Assembly: GCA_949840805.1 (NCBI GenBank)
Contig: CATKXR010000021.1
Span: 1 to 62,368, forward strand
Origin: an uncultured Lachnospiraceae bacterium
Lineage (GTDB): Bacteria > Bacillota > Clostridia > Lachnospirales > Lachnospiraceae
Length of the DNA stretch: 62,368 nt
Reading direction: 5' to 3'
The notes beneath the pieces are model-generated. The model was not told the DNA's origin, did not search any database, and saw nothing but the letters and a program-made list of their open reading frames with translations. How positions within the stretch are numbered: the stretch's first letter is position 1; the number at the start of each line of letters is the position of its first letter. A program made the position numbers and the translations under genes. Positions 45,989 to 55,109 of this stretch are shown here, piece by piece.

Positions 45989-46017
45989 TTGAATTTTTCC
46001 AGGCTATGGCATATAAT
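45989..46017 (+). promoter_or_regulatory. Promoter of the small exporter gene
   Basis: TTGAAT and TATAAT are separated by 17 bp, about 45 bases before the ATG at 46063. Confidence 0.7.
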
Positions 46018-46062
46018 GATAAAGATTTTATATCAATAAGAAAAAAGAAACGAGGACCGAAT

Positions 46063-46572
46063 ATGACAGATTCCCTTGTACAATGGCTGACTGCAGCTTT
46101 AGGCGGAAAGGTTTCCGGCGAGATGATTATTTTTATCATCTCCATGATCCCGATCCTGGAACTGAGAGGCGGGCTCCTTGCCGCGTCCCCCGCCCTTTTA
46201 AACGTACCCATCCTGCGGGCGATTCCCATCTGCATCATAGGGAACCTGCTGCCCATCCCCTTTATCCTCCTGCTGATTGAAAAAGTGCTGGATCTGATGG
46301 AGCAGATTCCCTTTCTGGACCGGATCGCCCTGTGGGTGCGGGCAAAGGCTGACAAACATAAAGGGCAGGTGGAGACCTACGGGTTCTGGGGCCTGGTGCT
46401 GTTTGTAGGCATCCCCCTGCCCGGCACCGGCGCCTGGACCGGATCGCTGGTGGCATCCCTGCTCCATATGAAGATCCGTAAGTCTTTCCCGGCCATCCTT
46501 CTTGGCATTATCATCGCCACGGTTATCATGTCCCTGCTCTCCTATGGGCTTTTGGGGGCATTGTTTGGGTAA
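46063..46572 (+). CDS. Small multidrug-export-like membrane protein
   Basis: A 169-residue membrane protein of the COG2426 (small multi-drug export) family: IPILELRGGLLAA near the start, and GIPLPGTGAWTGSLVA in the middle. About four membrane segments. Specific substrates are not established for this group. The start at 46063 has ACGAGG upstream; the frame extends 19 codons further but overlaps the promoter. Confidence 0.88.
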   Translation: MTDSLVQWLTAALGGKVSGEMIIFIISMIPILELRGGLLAASPALLNVPILRAIPICIIGNLLPIPFILLLIEKVLDLMEQIPFLDRIALWVRAKADKHKGQVETYGFWGLVLFVGIPLPGTGAWTGSLVASLLHMKIRKSFPAILLGIIIATVIMSLLSYGLLGALFG

Positions 46573-46581
46573 ACGCCTGTA

Positions 46582-47901
46582 CTACTGTCTTGCGGAAATT
46601 CCCGTTCCCAGCAGATAATTAATAAACTGCTGCGCCGTCCGGCCGGAGATGCCTCCATGGCTCAGTTCCCACCTGTTAGCCTGCATACACAGCTCCTTCT
46701 CCTCCATATCAAGCCCGGCCCGCCGGGCTAATTCCGTCACAATATGGAAATATTCCTTCTGGGAAGGCTTTGAGTAGCAGATGGTCACGCCAAACCGGTT
46801 CACTAAGGACAGTTTTTCCTCCATGGTATCGGACCGGTGCATCCCGTTGCCGTTCTCCATATCATCCCGGTCACTCCAGTTCTCCTTGATCAGATGGCGC
46901 CGGTTGGAGGTGGCGTAGATCAGGATATTGTCCGGCCTGGTCTCCACGCCTCCCTCGATGACTGCCTTCAGAAACTTATACTCCACCTCAAATTCCTCAA
47001 AAGAAAGATCGTCCATATAAATGATAAACTTATAGTTCCGGTTCTTGATCCGGGCAATCACCGTGGACAGATCCTGAAACTGGTGCTTGTAGATCTCGAT
47101 CATCCGCAGCCCCTGGAGATAGAAGGCGTTGACAATGGCCTTCACGCTGGTGGACTTGCCCGTCCCGCTGTCTCCGAACAGCAGCACGTTGTTGGCCTTC
47201 TTCCCCTGGACAAAAGCCAGGGTATTGTCCACCAGCTTCTTTTTCTGGATCTCGTATCCCACCAGGTCGTCAAGCATCACCGCGTCCATGTTGTTGATGG
47301 CATGAAAGACAACGTCCCCGTCTGGCGCGGAAGAAATCCGAAAAGCCTTGTTCAGGCCGAACATCCCCACCCCGTAATCCTTGTAAAATCCGGTTACACA
47401 GTCAAAGAAATCGTCCTCATCCGCCGCCTGCTCCAGGCGCTGGCTCAAAGCCTGAACCTTCTCACTGACATTCTTATTGTACATCAGCTCCTTTTTCCCG
47501 ATGGCCTGATAACGGGAGATCCTGCTGAAGCAATCCACTCCTAAGTATTCCTCCAGCCTGGAAAAATCATAGTCAAACAGCTCCTTAAAAGCACGGAAGT
47601 CTCCCCTGGCAAAATAGTTGACGCTGCCCTCATTGGCCCCCACCTTCTCACAGGTAATGCTGAAGGGATTCTCACTGGTAATCAGGAGAAACGTCAGGTA
47701 ATTATGCCATAGATTCTGATCAAACCCGTAGTCCGTAGCTACCTGCAGCAAATGCTTCATCTGGGTAAAGACCCGGGTCAAAAGCTCCTCTTTTTTCTGT
47801 GTTTTCTCATCCATCTGGCGTACAATGTCAGCCAGCTCCATGAGAATCGTATCCTTGGGCATATCCCCGTATATCAACAGCCTGGAAACAATCTTGTACA
47901 T
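46582..47901 (-). CDS. DUF815 AAA-type ATPase
   Basis: A 439-residue protein. The N-terminal 190 residues are helical and lack a known motif. The C-terminal half is DUF815 with Walker A LLFGDSGTGKSTSVKA, Walker B FIIYMDDLSFE and sensor-like IYATSNRRHLI. The function is unknown; it is widespread in Clostridia and Proteobacteria. AAAGGGG is at its start. Confidence 0.88.
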   Translation of the reverse strand: MYKIVSRLLIYGDMPKDTILMELADIVRQMDEKTQKKEELLTRVFTQMKHLLQVATDYGFDQNLWHNYLTFLLITSENPFSITCEKVGANEGSVNYFARGDFRAFKELFDYDFSRLEEYLGVDCFSRISRYQAIGKKELMYNKNVSEKVQALSQRLEQAADEDDFFDCVTGFYKDYGVGMFGLNKAFRISSAPDGDVVFHAINNMDAVMLDDLVGYEIQKKKLVDNTLAFVQGKKANNVLLFGDSGTGKSTSVKAIVNAFYLQGLRMIEIYKHQFQDLSTVIARIKNRNYKFIIYMDDLSFEEFEVEYKFLKAVIEGGVETRPDNILIYATSNRRHLIKENWSDRDDMENGNGMHRSDTMEEKLSLVNRFGVTICYSKPSQKEYFHIVTELARRAGLDMEEKELCMQANRWELSHGGISGRTAQQFINYLLGTGISARQ

Positions 47902-47954
47902 ATCGTTTATCCCCTTTTTCTTCTAAGTCCGTTGCTCTAAGGCAATTTTGATTC

Positions 47955-47983
47955 ATAATAGCACAAATTGCCATTCCAGGCAA
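47955..47983 (-). promoter_or_regulatory. DUF815 gene promoter
   Basis: On the minus strand, TTGCCT (47983-47978) and TATTAT (47960-47955) are 17 bp apart. An inverted repeat GGCAATTT/AAATTGCC (47941-47972) covers the -10. The rest of 48000-48190 shows no supported gene. Confidence 0.5.
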
Positions 47984-48192
47984 CCAGAAAGTTCCTTTAT
48001 CATTTCTTCCTTGTTGCAGGACAAAAGTTACGGTTTTCCAGATAGGGCGAATGCCCGATGCTTCTTTTCCGGCAATACCTTAAAAGAAGATGCCCCCATA
48101 ATCCATAACTGACACATTTCAAAAAAACGCAAAAAATCAGGATCAGCCCCACAACCGGAATCTGACCCTGACAGCTTGACTTTGCAGGCTTT

Positions 48193-48423
48193 TCACGCCG
48201 CAATATATTTTTTAATATCCTGGCATAACTGGCCGCACTCGTCTGCATAGACGCTTAAACTTACCACCTGGCCCAGTCCTAAGACCATGATCCCTAAAAG
48301 AGACTTTGCGTCTACCACCACGCTGCCCCTGCTTAAGTCCATCGCGTAAGGATATTTTTCCACCCGGTTCACAAAATCCGCCACTTCATGGGGATTTTTA
48401 AATCTTACTTTCAGCTTGCTCAT
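48193..48423 (-). CDS. HPr-like protein without the catalytic histidine (Crh-like)
   Basis: A 76-residue HPr-fold protein. The HARPA phosphorylation motif expected near residue 15 is replaced by NPHEVADF, whereas the regulatory serine region is kept as VDAKSLLGIM (S41). This is the pattern of Crh, which acts in carbon catabolite control but not in sugar transport, although the sequence is divergent. The start at 48423 fits the fold. It stands alone, next to the tRNA operon. Confidence 0.8.
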   Translation of the reverse strand: MSKLKVRFKNPHEVADFVNRVEKYPYAMDLSRGSVVVDAKSLLGIMVLGLGQVVSLSVYADECGQLCQDIKKYIAA

Positions 48424-48511
48424 TTCAAATCTCCTTCTCCTGACTCTGTTTCTGTTAAGGATTTTTACCAATTCAGCCGATTTTATACCTGCTTTATATA
48501 AAATAGCAAAA

Positions 48512-48538
48512 GCGGTGGTATCCCCACGATACCACCGC
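48512..48538 (-). terminator. Terminator of the tRNA operon
   Basis: Stem GCGGTGGTATC/GATACCACCGC with a 5-base loop, followed on the minus strand by TTTTGCTATTTT. It lies just after tRNA-Leu. Confidence 0.8.
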
Positions 48539-48554
48539 CTCCTTCAGCGTATCC

Positions 48555-48638
48555 TGCGGGTAGCCGGACTTGAACCGGCACGGGATTGCTCCCGAGAGAT
48601 TTTAAGTCTCTTGTGTCTGCCTATTCCACCATACCCGC
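48555..48638 (-). tRNA. tRNA-Leu (TAA anticodon)
   Basis: An 84-base type II tRNA with a long variable arm; acceptor GCGGGTA/TACCCGC and anticodon loop CTTAAAA. CCA is not encoded. It is the last gene of the tRNA operon. Confidence 0.95.
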
Positions 48639-48735
48639 ATTTATAAAAATCCTTTTGTCTGAAAAATGTATTCCTGATACATTCTTCCGATCTATGTTCT
48701 TCCGGCAAAACATGCTTCACATATCAAGCCGGAAA

Positions 48736-48809
48736 CGACCCGGATGGGATTCGAACCCACGACCTCCGCCGTGACAGGGCGGCGCTCTAACCAGCTGAGC
48801 CACCGGGCC
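48736..48809 (-). tRNA. tRNA-Asp (GTC anticodon)
   Basis: A 74-base cloverleaf; acceptor GGCCCGG/CCGGGTC with one G-U, and anticodon loop CTGTCAC. Confidence 0.95.
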
Positions 48810-48842
48810 AAACCAAAAATACAGAATGAAAAAATAAAACAA

Positions 48843-48916
48843 TGGACCTTCGGGGACTCGAACCCAGGACCGACCGGTTATGAGCCGGTTGCTCTAACCA
48901 ACTGAGCTAAAGGTCC
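48843..48916 (-). tRNA. tRNA-Met (CAT anticodon), elongator
   Basis: A 74-base cloverleaf; acceptor GGACCTT/AAGGTCC and loop CTCATAA. A paired first acceptor base marks it as elongator rather than initiator; a lysidine-modified Ile tRNA is less likely by similarity. Confidence 0.9.
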
Positions 48917-48932
48917 GAAACTTTACTGCAGA

Positions 48933-49004
48933 TGACCCCAACGAGATTCGAACTCGTGTTACCGCCGTGAAAGGGCGATGTCTTAACCGCTTGACCATGG
49001 GGCC
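48933..49004 (-). tRNA. tRNA-Glu (TTC anticodon)
   Basis: A 72-base cloverleaf; acceptor GGCCCCA/TGGGGTC and loop CTTTCAC. Confidence 0.95.
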
Positions 49005-49031
49005 AGGAAAACGCCGGTCACCATGGACCAA

Positions 49032-49104
49032 CTCCCCGAGTAGGACTTGAACCTACGACAGCGCGGTTAACAGCCGCGTGCTCTACCGACTGAGCTATCG
49101 AGGA
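49032..49104 (-). tRNA. tRNA-Asn (GTT anticodon)
   Basis: A 73-base cloverleaf; acceptor TCCTCGA/TCGGGGA with one T-G and loop CTGTTAA. It is first in the operon. Confidence 0.95.
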
Positions 49105-49129
49105 ATGCTGCTTGCTGAACAACGAGGGT

Positions 49130-49159
49130 ATTATACAACATCATCCGCCATTCTGTCAA
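49130..49159 (-). promoter_or_regulatory. tRNA operon promoter
   Basis: On the minus strand, consensus TTGACA (49159-49154) and TATAAT (49135-49130) are 18 bp apart, 25 bases before tRNA-Asn. Confidence 0.85.
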
Positions 49160-49253
49160 GGAATTTTACAAATTTCCTGGCAGAATTTTTCTGAGACCGG
49201 CCTGTGGGCAATACCCCCTGGCAGGGTGGCTCAGGCGGTTCTTCCATAATCTC

Positions 49254-49282
49254 TTGTATTTCCCTGGGAAATATGATATAAT
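49254..49282 (+). promoter_or_regulatory. Promoter of the 56-residue membrane protein
   Basis: TTGTAT and TATAAT are 17 bp apart, 36 bases before the start codon and divergent from the tRNA promoter. Confidence 0.75.
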
Positions 49283-49318
49283 CAGCAGAAATTCCCAGTC
49301 AAAAGGAGGCGAATACCC

Positions 49319-49489
49319 ATGATAGGTCTCATGTGGCTTATACTTTGTATTTTTATCGGAGCTCCCATGATCATTTTCCCGCAAAAGATTCTGGAACGGC
49401 CTGCCTGCAAAATCAAATCTGCCGGCATGGTCCGACTCTGCGGCGTGATCGTTATTGCCGTTGGAATCCTCAACTCAATATCATGGTAA
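49319..49489 (+). CDS. Small two-helix membrane protein
   Basis: A 56-residue protein with two hydrophobic segments (about residues 4-20 and 38-54) joined by a short basic loop (LERPACKIKSAG). A perfect AAAGGAGG lies before the ATG, and a consensus-like promoter and terminator bracket it, so it is clearly expressed on its own. The family is unknown. Confidence 0.8.
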   Translation: MIGLMWLILCIFIGAPMIIFPQKILERPACKIKSAGMVRLCGVIVIAVGILNSISW

Positions 49490-49506
49490 GGTAAAAAACA
49501 TAAAGA

Positions 49507-49559
49507 CAGCCATTAATCTTTGTTCCCTACATACAGGCAAGCTGTAAAATCAATGGCTG
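49507..49559. terminator. Bidirectional terminator region
   Basis: CAGCCATT and AATGGCTG form the base of a hairpin, with T-rich flanks on both strands, between the small membrane protein and the convergent J-domain gene. Confidence 0.6.
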
Positions 49560-49579
49560 CCTTTTTGTGTTTATAGCTT

Positions 49580-52500
49580 CTAAATCCCAAACTTCGTAAA
49601 CACATCCGGCAGAGTTTTCGTCTTGCTGTGCAGATATTCTTCAAAATCCTCCTCCGTATAACAATACTCCAGTTCACGGTCCAGCCGGGATACGGACAGC
49701 CTTCCCTTGTAAATATCCACCCTTGAGACTTCCGAAAAGTCAAACAATTTTTCCATCAGCCCTTCCAGGGAATCTTCCTTATAAAGCCGCAGGGCGTCAC
49801 AGCCGTAGAACATCCCGCTCTCTCCTATGGCAAAAGGCATCGGCCCGTAACTTTTCCGGTCATCATAGGCTTTTCCCCATCCAAAATGTCCGGCTACCAG
49901 ATGGTTTTCTCTGATTTTCCGGGACAGCTCATACGTCCTGGTGTTTAATATTCCCGTAAACTCCGGCGACTGAAAAGATAAATCAAAACCGAAAATATTC
50001 ATTTTGGAATAGAAAATTCTCTCAAAACAGGGCGCCTTCTGCTCCCCCATCTGCAAAAGGACGTAACTTTCCAGCATCCACCCTCCATCCCTGGCAAAGA
50101 ACTCCCGGACAGCGGGGGTGATTTCCTCCGGAGACCAGGGAAATCCCGGGGCATAGGGATGGGTTCTCTTTTTCCGGTACTGTTCCTGTTCTTTTAAAGC
50201 GTCAATAACCCTGCGCATCCTGGCTTTACCGGACAGCCCTTCCAGGGAATAAGAACAAAGCAGGGCAGGTTTCGGCTGCCGCAGGGAAGTCAGCTTTTGA
50301 ATGGCATACCGTTTCTTTCCATCTAAATCCAGCGCTTTTGCAGCCTTGCCTTCCCCGCCAAGCAGCGGCATTTCCACCCAGCCGAAATTGGTTTTCCGGT
50401 AAGTTTTCAGGCCGCGCGTAAATACCTCCGCCTTAAAGCAGAAACGTTCCTGTTCCTCATAAAAGACCGCCTGTATGCGCCTTGCCTCGTTTTCCGGCAG
50501 CAGAGGGTGGTCATTGTCCGCGGCAATCATTTTTGCCAGGACACGAAGCGTGGCAGGGGCTAAAGGCAGTTTTTTGAGCCATCTGAAAATCTCGGTTTCC
50601 GCAGTCTGCCGCTCTTCGTCACAGATGGATGTAACGGCCAGGAGGAAGAAAATATGTTCGTCAGCCACCTGCCCGTCCTGCACCATTTTCTGCGTCTCGG
50701 CAAAAGTGAATGCCGGGTATATAACCGGAACGCCGTCTAAAAAATAACGGATATAATGAAAATGGAATTCTGCCCTTAAGCTCCTCCTGCCGGGAAGAAA
50801 GAATTCCAGACTCTTTGGGTTTAAAACCGCGTTTTCCTCCTGGTCAAAGCCTGTAAATCGCCTTCTCCAGCCCAGGGAAGGCAGGTACACAGCCTGCATA
50901 TATGCAGGAAGATACCACTGGTTTCCTGCAGCATACGCATCTTGGTCCTGGACGGAACTGACGACACAATAACTGCGGCATCCTAAACCGGCCATTAAAA
51001 AATATTCCCAGAAATCCCGGTTCGCCCCATCGATATCGGAAACTTCTGTTTTCTCATAAACATAAGGATGGCGGTAATCTTCTTCTATCAGAGAGCGATG
51101 ATAAGCCAGAGAAGCAGTCAGGCTCTCCTGCATTCTCTGCACTTCCCGCGGATTGGGCCATGGATATTCTTCCTGGTAAAAAGCACACAGCTTTTCGGCC
51201 AGGCTTACCGGCATCACCTTCCGGGAAACGATCTGCAGGTACATTCTGTCAAACAGATCCGGTTCATGGCAGATTTCCCTCCATTCTTTATGGGCAAACA
51301 AGGCGGACACCTGGCTTTTTACAGATTCCGGCTCTTCATATTCCCTGCGCTCATAAGAGAGCTGGCAATCGGAAATAATCTGCATGCATTCCTGATACCA
51401 GTTCCGGATCTTCTGTTCTTTGCTGTCTTTTCCGAACAGAAGCTCTTCCATATTGGGAAAACATTTGAGGATCGCTGTTTTTAAAGGCGCATATAAATGC
51501 TGTCCGCTGCTATGCTCCAGGTTTCGAAGATCATATTTCTGGTACATATATCTGCAGACACAAAAAGGAGCCTTTTTTGTATTGGCCCAATGGGCATACA
51601 GGGCAAGAACCGCTGTGCTCCTTGTCTCCGGATAGACAGCTTTTCTCCCGTTTTTCTCGTATAAATGGTTGCTTTGACCGCAGTCCAGAACCGGTTCCCA
51701 TAATTTCCTTTCCTTTTCCGTCAGATAGCCCTGACGGTCCATGTTCTGCAAAGTCAGATAGTCAAGAAAAGAACGCAGGCGAACCAGGTTTTCCGCTCTC
51801 ATCAGGATACGCTCCGGGCCGGAAATCAGGCTTTTTTCGTATTTTTCCATCAGCTCCGGATTGTCCTGCACACGGAAATCCTTAGGATTCAGCACTTTTT
51901 CAGGAGGGGTTTTCACCGGGAAATTCCAGTACGGGGTACAGGCGTTCCATATCCTCCCGGCAACCATCCGGTTATAAAAGCTGCCGTCCCCGTCAATGTT
52001 TCCATAGGTATCCGGATACAGGCCGTAGGCTATGGCAAGCTCCGTGACAAACGGCCTGGGAGGAAGGCTTCTTTCTGAAAAATCTTCCCGGGACACGGGA
52101 TCAAAAAGACCGTATTGATCCTTTAAATACTGTACAAGTCCCCTGCCAAACTGCTCGTCCAACTGCTCACTGAGAAAGGATTCCGATAAAAAATAAGCTT
52201 TCCAGCTATCCCTGTCCTTCCTGTCTTCCGGTTTTTCCAAAAGCTCTGCCAGCTTGCCCAAAGCTCCCTGTTCCCTGCTTTTTTTGATTTTTCTCTGCTC
52301 TTTGGTTTCCAGTCTGGCCAGCAAAGATTCTGCAGGCCGGGGAGAGGATTCCCCGTGGCTGTCTTTTGCCTGTGCCAGAAAACCGCTTTCCCTCTGATAC
52401 GGCCGCGCCTCTCCTCCTGCCTTGTCTTCCCGGGATTTTTGTGCCGGCCGTTCTCCCGTCTCCCCTGGTTCTGCGCCATCCCTTGTCTTTGCATACTGCA

Positions 52501-52654
52501 GAGCCTGCTGATAGGCGTTATTTAATTCGGCAAACCCTTCCGGGTCTTCTTCCGGATGATGGAATTTAGCCTGACGGGCATAAGCCGCCCGGATTTCCCG
52601 TCTGTCTGACGCAGGCGCGATTTCCAGCAGTTCCCATATGGTTTTCTCACTCAT
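49580..52654 (-). CDS. Large J-domain protein with HPE motif
   Basis: A 1024-residue protein. Residues 1-60 form a J-domain (WELLEIAPASDRREIRAAYA), but the HPD motif reads H33-P34-E35 in HHPEEDPEGF. Residues 65-150 are charged linker, and the remainder is a long soluble region with no recognised domain. The gene overlaps the Hsp70 gene by 8 bp, so the two are made together and probably form a dedicated chaperone pair, like HscC with its J-partners. Confidence 0.82.
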   Translation of the reverse strand: MSEKTIWELLEIAPASDRREIRAAYARQAKFHHPEEDPEGFAELNNAYQQALQYAKTRDGAEPGETGERPAQKSREDKAGGEARPYQRESGFLAQAKDSHGESSPRPAESLLARLETKEQRKIKKSREQGALGKLAELLEKPEDRKDRDSWKAYFLSESFLSEQLDEQFGRGLVQYLKDQYGLFDPVSREDFSERSLPPRPFVTELAIAYGLYPDTYGNIDGDGSFYNRMVAGRIWNACTPYWNFPVKTPPEKVLNPKDFRVQDNPELMEKYEKSLISGPERILMRAENLVRLRSFLDYLTLQNMDRQGYLTEKERKLWEPVLDCGQSNHLYEKNGRKAVYPETRSTAVLALYAHWANTKKAPFCVCRYMYQKYDLRNLEHSSGQHLYAPLKTAILKCFPNMEELLFGKDSKEQKIRNWYQECMQIISDCQLSYERREYEEPESVKSQVSALFAHKEWREICHEPDLFDRMYLQIVSRKVMPVSLAEKLCAFYQEEYPWPNPREVQRMQESLTASLAYHRSLIEEDYRHPYVYEKTEVSDIDGANRDFWEYFLMAGLGCRSYCVVSSVQDQDAYAAGNQWYLPAYMQAVYLPSLGWRRRFTGFDQEENAVLNPKSLEFFLPGRRSLRAEFHFHYIRYFLDGVPVIYPAFTFAETQKMVQDGQVADEHIFFLLAVTSICDEERQTAETEIFRWLKKLPLAPATLRVLAKMIAADNDHPLLPENEARRIQAVFYEEQERFCFKAEVFTRGLKTYRKTNFGWVEMPLLGGEGKAAKALDLDGKKRYAIQKLTSLRQPKPALLCSYSLEGLSGKARMRRVIDALKEQEQYRKKRTHPYAPGFPWSPEEITPAVREFFARDGGWMLESYVLLQMGEQKAPCFERIFYSKMNIFGFDLSFQSPEFTGILNTRTYELSRKIRENHLVAGHFGWGKAYDDRKSYGPMPFAIGESGMFYGCDALRLYKEDSLEGLMEKLFDFSEVSRVDIYKGRLSVSRLDRELEYCYTEEDFEEYLHSKTKTLPDVFTKFGI

Positions 52655-54401
52655 CTTCCTTCTCCTGATCCCATTCTTCCTTTAATTCCCCATTGAACAG
52701 CCATTCTTCTTTGTGTCCGTCTTCTTCCTCCAATAAGGCAAGATACCTCTCCATCTCCTCGACTGCCTTTTTTACTTTGTAGCGGCGGTTGCTGTTTATT
52801 CCTGCCAGAAACCAGCCGATCAGGGAGCCAATCCACTGTTTTCTCTCCCCGCTGCTTTTTTCATAATATTCCTCCGCTTTTTTCAGAAGCCGCCTGTTCT
52901 TCTCCTGTTCTTCCGGCGGCGCCGTCAACGCTTCCAAGGCCTGTTTATACCGCTCAACTTCTGCTGGTGATAATTCCTGGTTTGCCAGGAGAATCCGGCT
53001 GCGCTCCTGCCTGGAATTCACCACCTCCACATGAAGAATGCCGTTGATATCATAGGAAAAAGAAACGTCAATCCACTCTTTTCCCGCCTTTTTCGGCTCC
53101 ACCTTCACGCTTACTTCCCCCAGATAAATATTGTCCTTGGCATAGTATTCTTCCCCCTGATAAATCTTCACTGTAACCCTGGACTGGTAATCATACAGAG
53201 TCACAAGCCGTTCGGACCGAAAGGCAGGCAGGGTGGAATTCCGCTCAATCATCGGAAGAAGATAGCCGCGCTTATCGCCCTGCCTGCGGAAACTTTCCAC
53301 GCCCAAAGTAAAGGGACAGACATCGGTGAGCAGGATATCCCGGATATCTTCCTTTCTGCCGCGGATTCCGGAGTACACTCCGGCTCCCATAGCCACCACC
53401 AGGTCCGTGTTGCCGACAACCACCGGCTCTTTGCCTAACAGTTCTGTTAAAAAGCGTTTTACCACAGGAAGACGGGAGGAACCGCCCACCATGATCAGAT
53501 CATCCAGGTCCGCTATGCTGTGTCCTGCGTCCTCCAAAACGTGTAAAAACAAGGCCTTTATCTTCATAAACAAAGGCATGCAAAGATCAAACAGCCTGTC
53601 TTCGTCAAATTCCGCCCTGCAGGATACTCCCTCTATTGTCAGTTCGGCCAGGACAGATTGTTCCGTTCCCAGTTTTTTCTTTGCCGCCTCCATCTCTTCA
53701 AGCAGTTTATTTTTCATTCCAGGTGCAAGTTTTTCCCAGTCCAGCCGGTTCTGTGTACAGAAATATTCCGCCATCAGCCCATCGATATCATCGCCGCCTA
53801 AGGCATTGTCCCCTGCCACCGCGATAATCTCAATTACATTGTCAAAGCATTCCACATATGACAGATCCAGCGTTCCCCCGCCGAAATCAAAGACTAAAAG
53901 ACTTTTCTCTTCCTGGCCCCGCCCTGTCTGGTAAGCCAGGGCAGCGGCAGAAGGCTCGTTGATCAGACGGTCTGCTTTCAGCCCGGCAATCTGAGCCGCC
54001 TTTTTCGTATTGCTTCTCTGCTTATCATTAAAATAAGCCGGAACCGTAATAATCGCCTCTTCTATCTGCTCCCCTAAAAAATCTTCGGCATATCCTTTGA
54101 TCTTTCTGAGCAGCATGGCGGAAAGCTCCATAGGTGTATAAGAATCCTCTCCCAGAACATACGTTTTCTCCGTCCCCATAAACCGCTTAAAGGAAAGAAC
54201 CACCTCACCTTCCTTGGAAGAAACCAGCTCCTTTGCCTCACGCCCCACCAGGATTTCCCGCTTTTCTCCGGTGCGGACGCATCCCACGGCGCTGGGGACC
54301 AGGCAGTTTCCGTTTTCGTCCGGGATCAGATGAACCTGCCCGTCCTTCCAGTAAGCTGCCAGACTGTTTGTGGTACCCAAATCAATTCCGATGATTGCCA
54401 T
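52647..54401 (-). CDS. Hsp70-family chaperone (HscC/DnaK-like)
   Basis: A 584-residue Hsp70. The ATPase domain shows GIDLGTTNSLAAYW, TVPAYFNDKQR, VFDFGGGTLDLSY and MVGGSSRLPVVK. A substrate-binding beta domain follows (about 385-490), then a shortened helical lid ending in an acidic tail. It is smaller than DnaK (about 610-640) and is encoded with its own J-protein, not with GrpE or DnaJ, which points to a specialised HscC-like member. Confidence 0.93.
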   Translation of the reverse strand: MAIIGIDLGTTNSLAAYWKDGQVHLIPDENGNCLVPSAVGCVRTGEKREILVGREAKELVSSKEGEVVLSFKRFMGTEKTYVLGEDSYTPMELSAMLLRKIKGYAEDFLGEQIEEAIITVPAYFNDKQRSNTKKAAQIAGLKADRLINEPSAAALAYQTGRGQEEKSLLVFDFGGGTLDLSYVECFDNVIEIIAVAGDNALGGDDIDGLMAEYFCTQNRLDWEKLAPGMKNKLLEEMEAAKKKLGTEQSVLAELTIEGVSCRAEFDEDRLFDLCMPLFMKIKALFLHVLEDAGHSIADLDDLIMVGGSSRLPVVKRFLTELLGKEPVVVGNTDLVVAMGAGVYSGIRGRKEDIRDILLTDVCPFTLGVESFRRQGDKRGYLLPMIERNSTLPAFRSERLVTLYDYQSRVTVKIYQGEEYYAKDNIYLGEVSVKVEPKKAGKEWIDVSFSYDINGILHVEVVNSRQERSRILLANQELSPAEVERYKQALEALTAPPEEQEKNRRLLKKAEEYYEKSSGERKQWIGSLIGWFLAGINSNRRYKVKKAVEEMERYLALLEEEDGHKEEWLFNGELKEEWDQEKEDE

Positions 54402-54418
54402 TTTCTTTTGTCCCTCTT

Positions 54419-55057
54419 CTACCCTATCTGGCCCTGAACTTTGCCAATCCGGCCTACATACTTCTCAAACATCTCTCCCGGCATCATCTTCCGATACAGC
54501 CGCTCTAATTCCCTCTCTGTATCTGCCTTGTCTTTCTTAAGAGGCATATACAAGATCTCAAACTCCACCCCAAAGACCTGGGAGCTTATCCCGGTCCGTA
54601 TGCAGCCGTTTTCCTGATAAAAACGGATCCTCCGTTCCCTCACCTGCATTTCTTCCTCGTTTCCCGCGCTTTCCAGGCTCTCGCATTCCAGCAAAATCCC
54701 ATTGTCTTCTTTATAGAACTCCCGGATCTTCCCCAGGCACAGGCTTCCTAATCCGCTTCCCCTGTAAGGCTCGCAGACTGCCAGATAATCCAGCAGCAAA
54801 GAACCGCTTTTACGGTCTGTCACAAAAAATGCATAAGCTCTCAGGCTGTCTTTCTCATAAAGCCCCAGGCAGTCATACATATCCTTATCCATCATATTCT
54901 GAATCGCTGGCAGCGGCTTAAGCTCGTTTTTCGGAAAATCTTTCCTCATATATGTCTCATAAACATGCCCTGCCTCTTCCTGCCCCATCTTGTGCAGGTA
55001 CAATTCCTCCTGCTTCCAAACCATGCCTTTTTCCCGTCCTGTTTTCTCCATAGACAC
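54419..55057 (-). CDS. GNAT-family acetyltransferase
   Basis: An N-acetyltransferase of about 212 residues with the acetyl-CoA loop in YRGSGLGSLCLGKIREF and the preceding strand LLLDYLAVCEP. The substrate is unknown. The start may be GTG at 55057 (AAGGAG 7 bases upstream) or ATG at 55051; longer frames are not supported. It lies 17 bp upstream of the Hsp70 gene in the same orientation and may share its transcript. Confidence 0.85.
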   Translation of the reverse strand: MSMEKTGREKGMVWKQEELYLHKMGQEEAGHVYETYMRKDFPKNELKPLPAIQNMMDKDMYDCLGLYEKDSLRAYAFFVTDRKSGSLLLDYLAVCEPYRGSGLGSLCLGKIREFYKEDNGILLECESLESAGNEEEMQVRERRIRFYQENGCIRTGISSQVFGVEFEILYMPLKKDKADTERELERLYRKMMPGEMFEKYVGRIGKVQGQIG

Positions 55058-55109
55058 GATTTTTCTCCTTCCTTGTTCTTTTCCCGCAAAAATGATATAA
55101 TACTTCATT

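Noticed and set aside
48000..48248. 82-residue minus-strand ORF overlapping the Crh-like gene
   Set aside because: It has no ribosome binding site or recognisable pattern and overlaps a well-supported gene.
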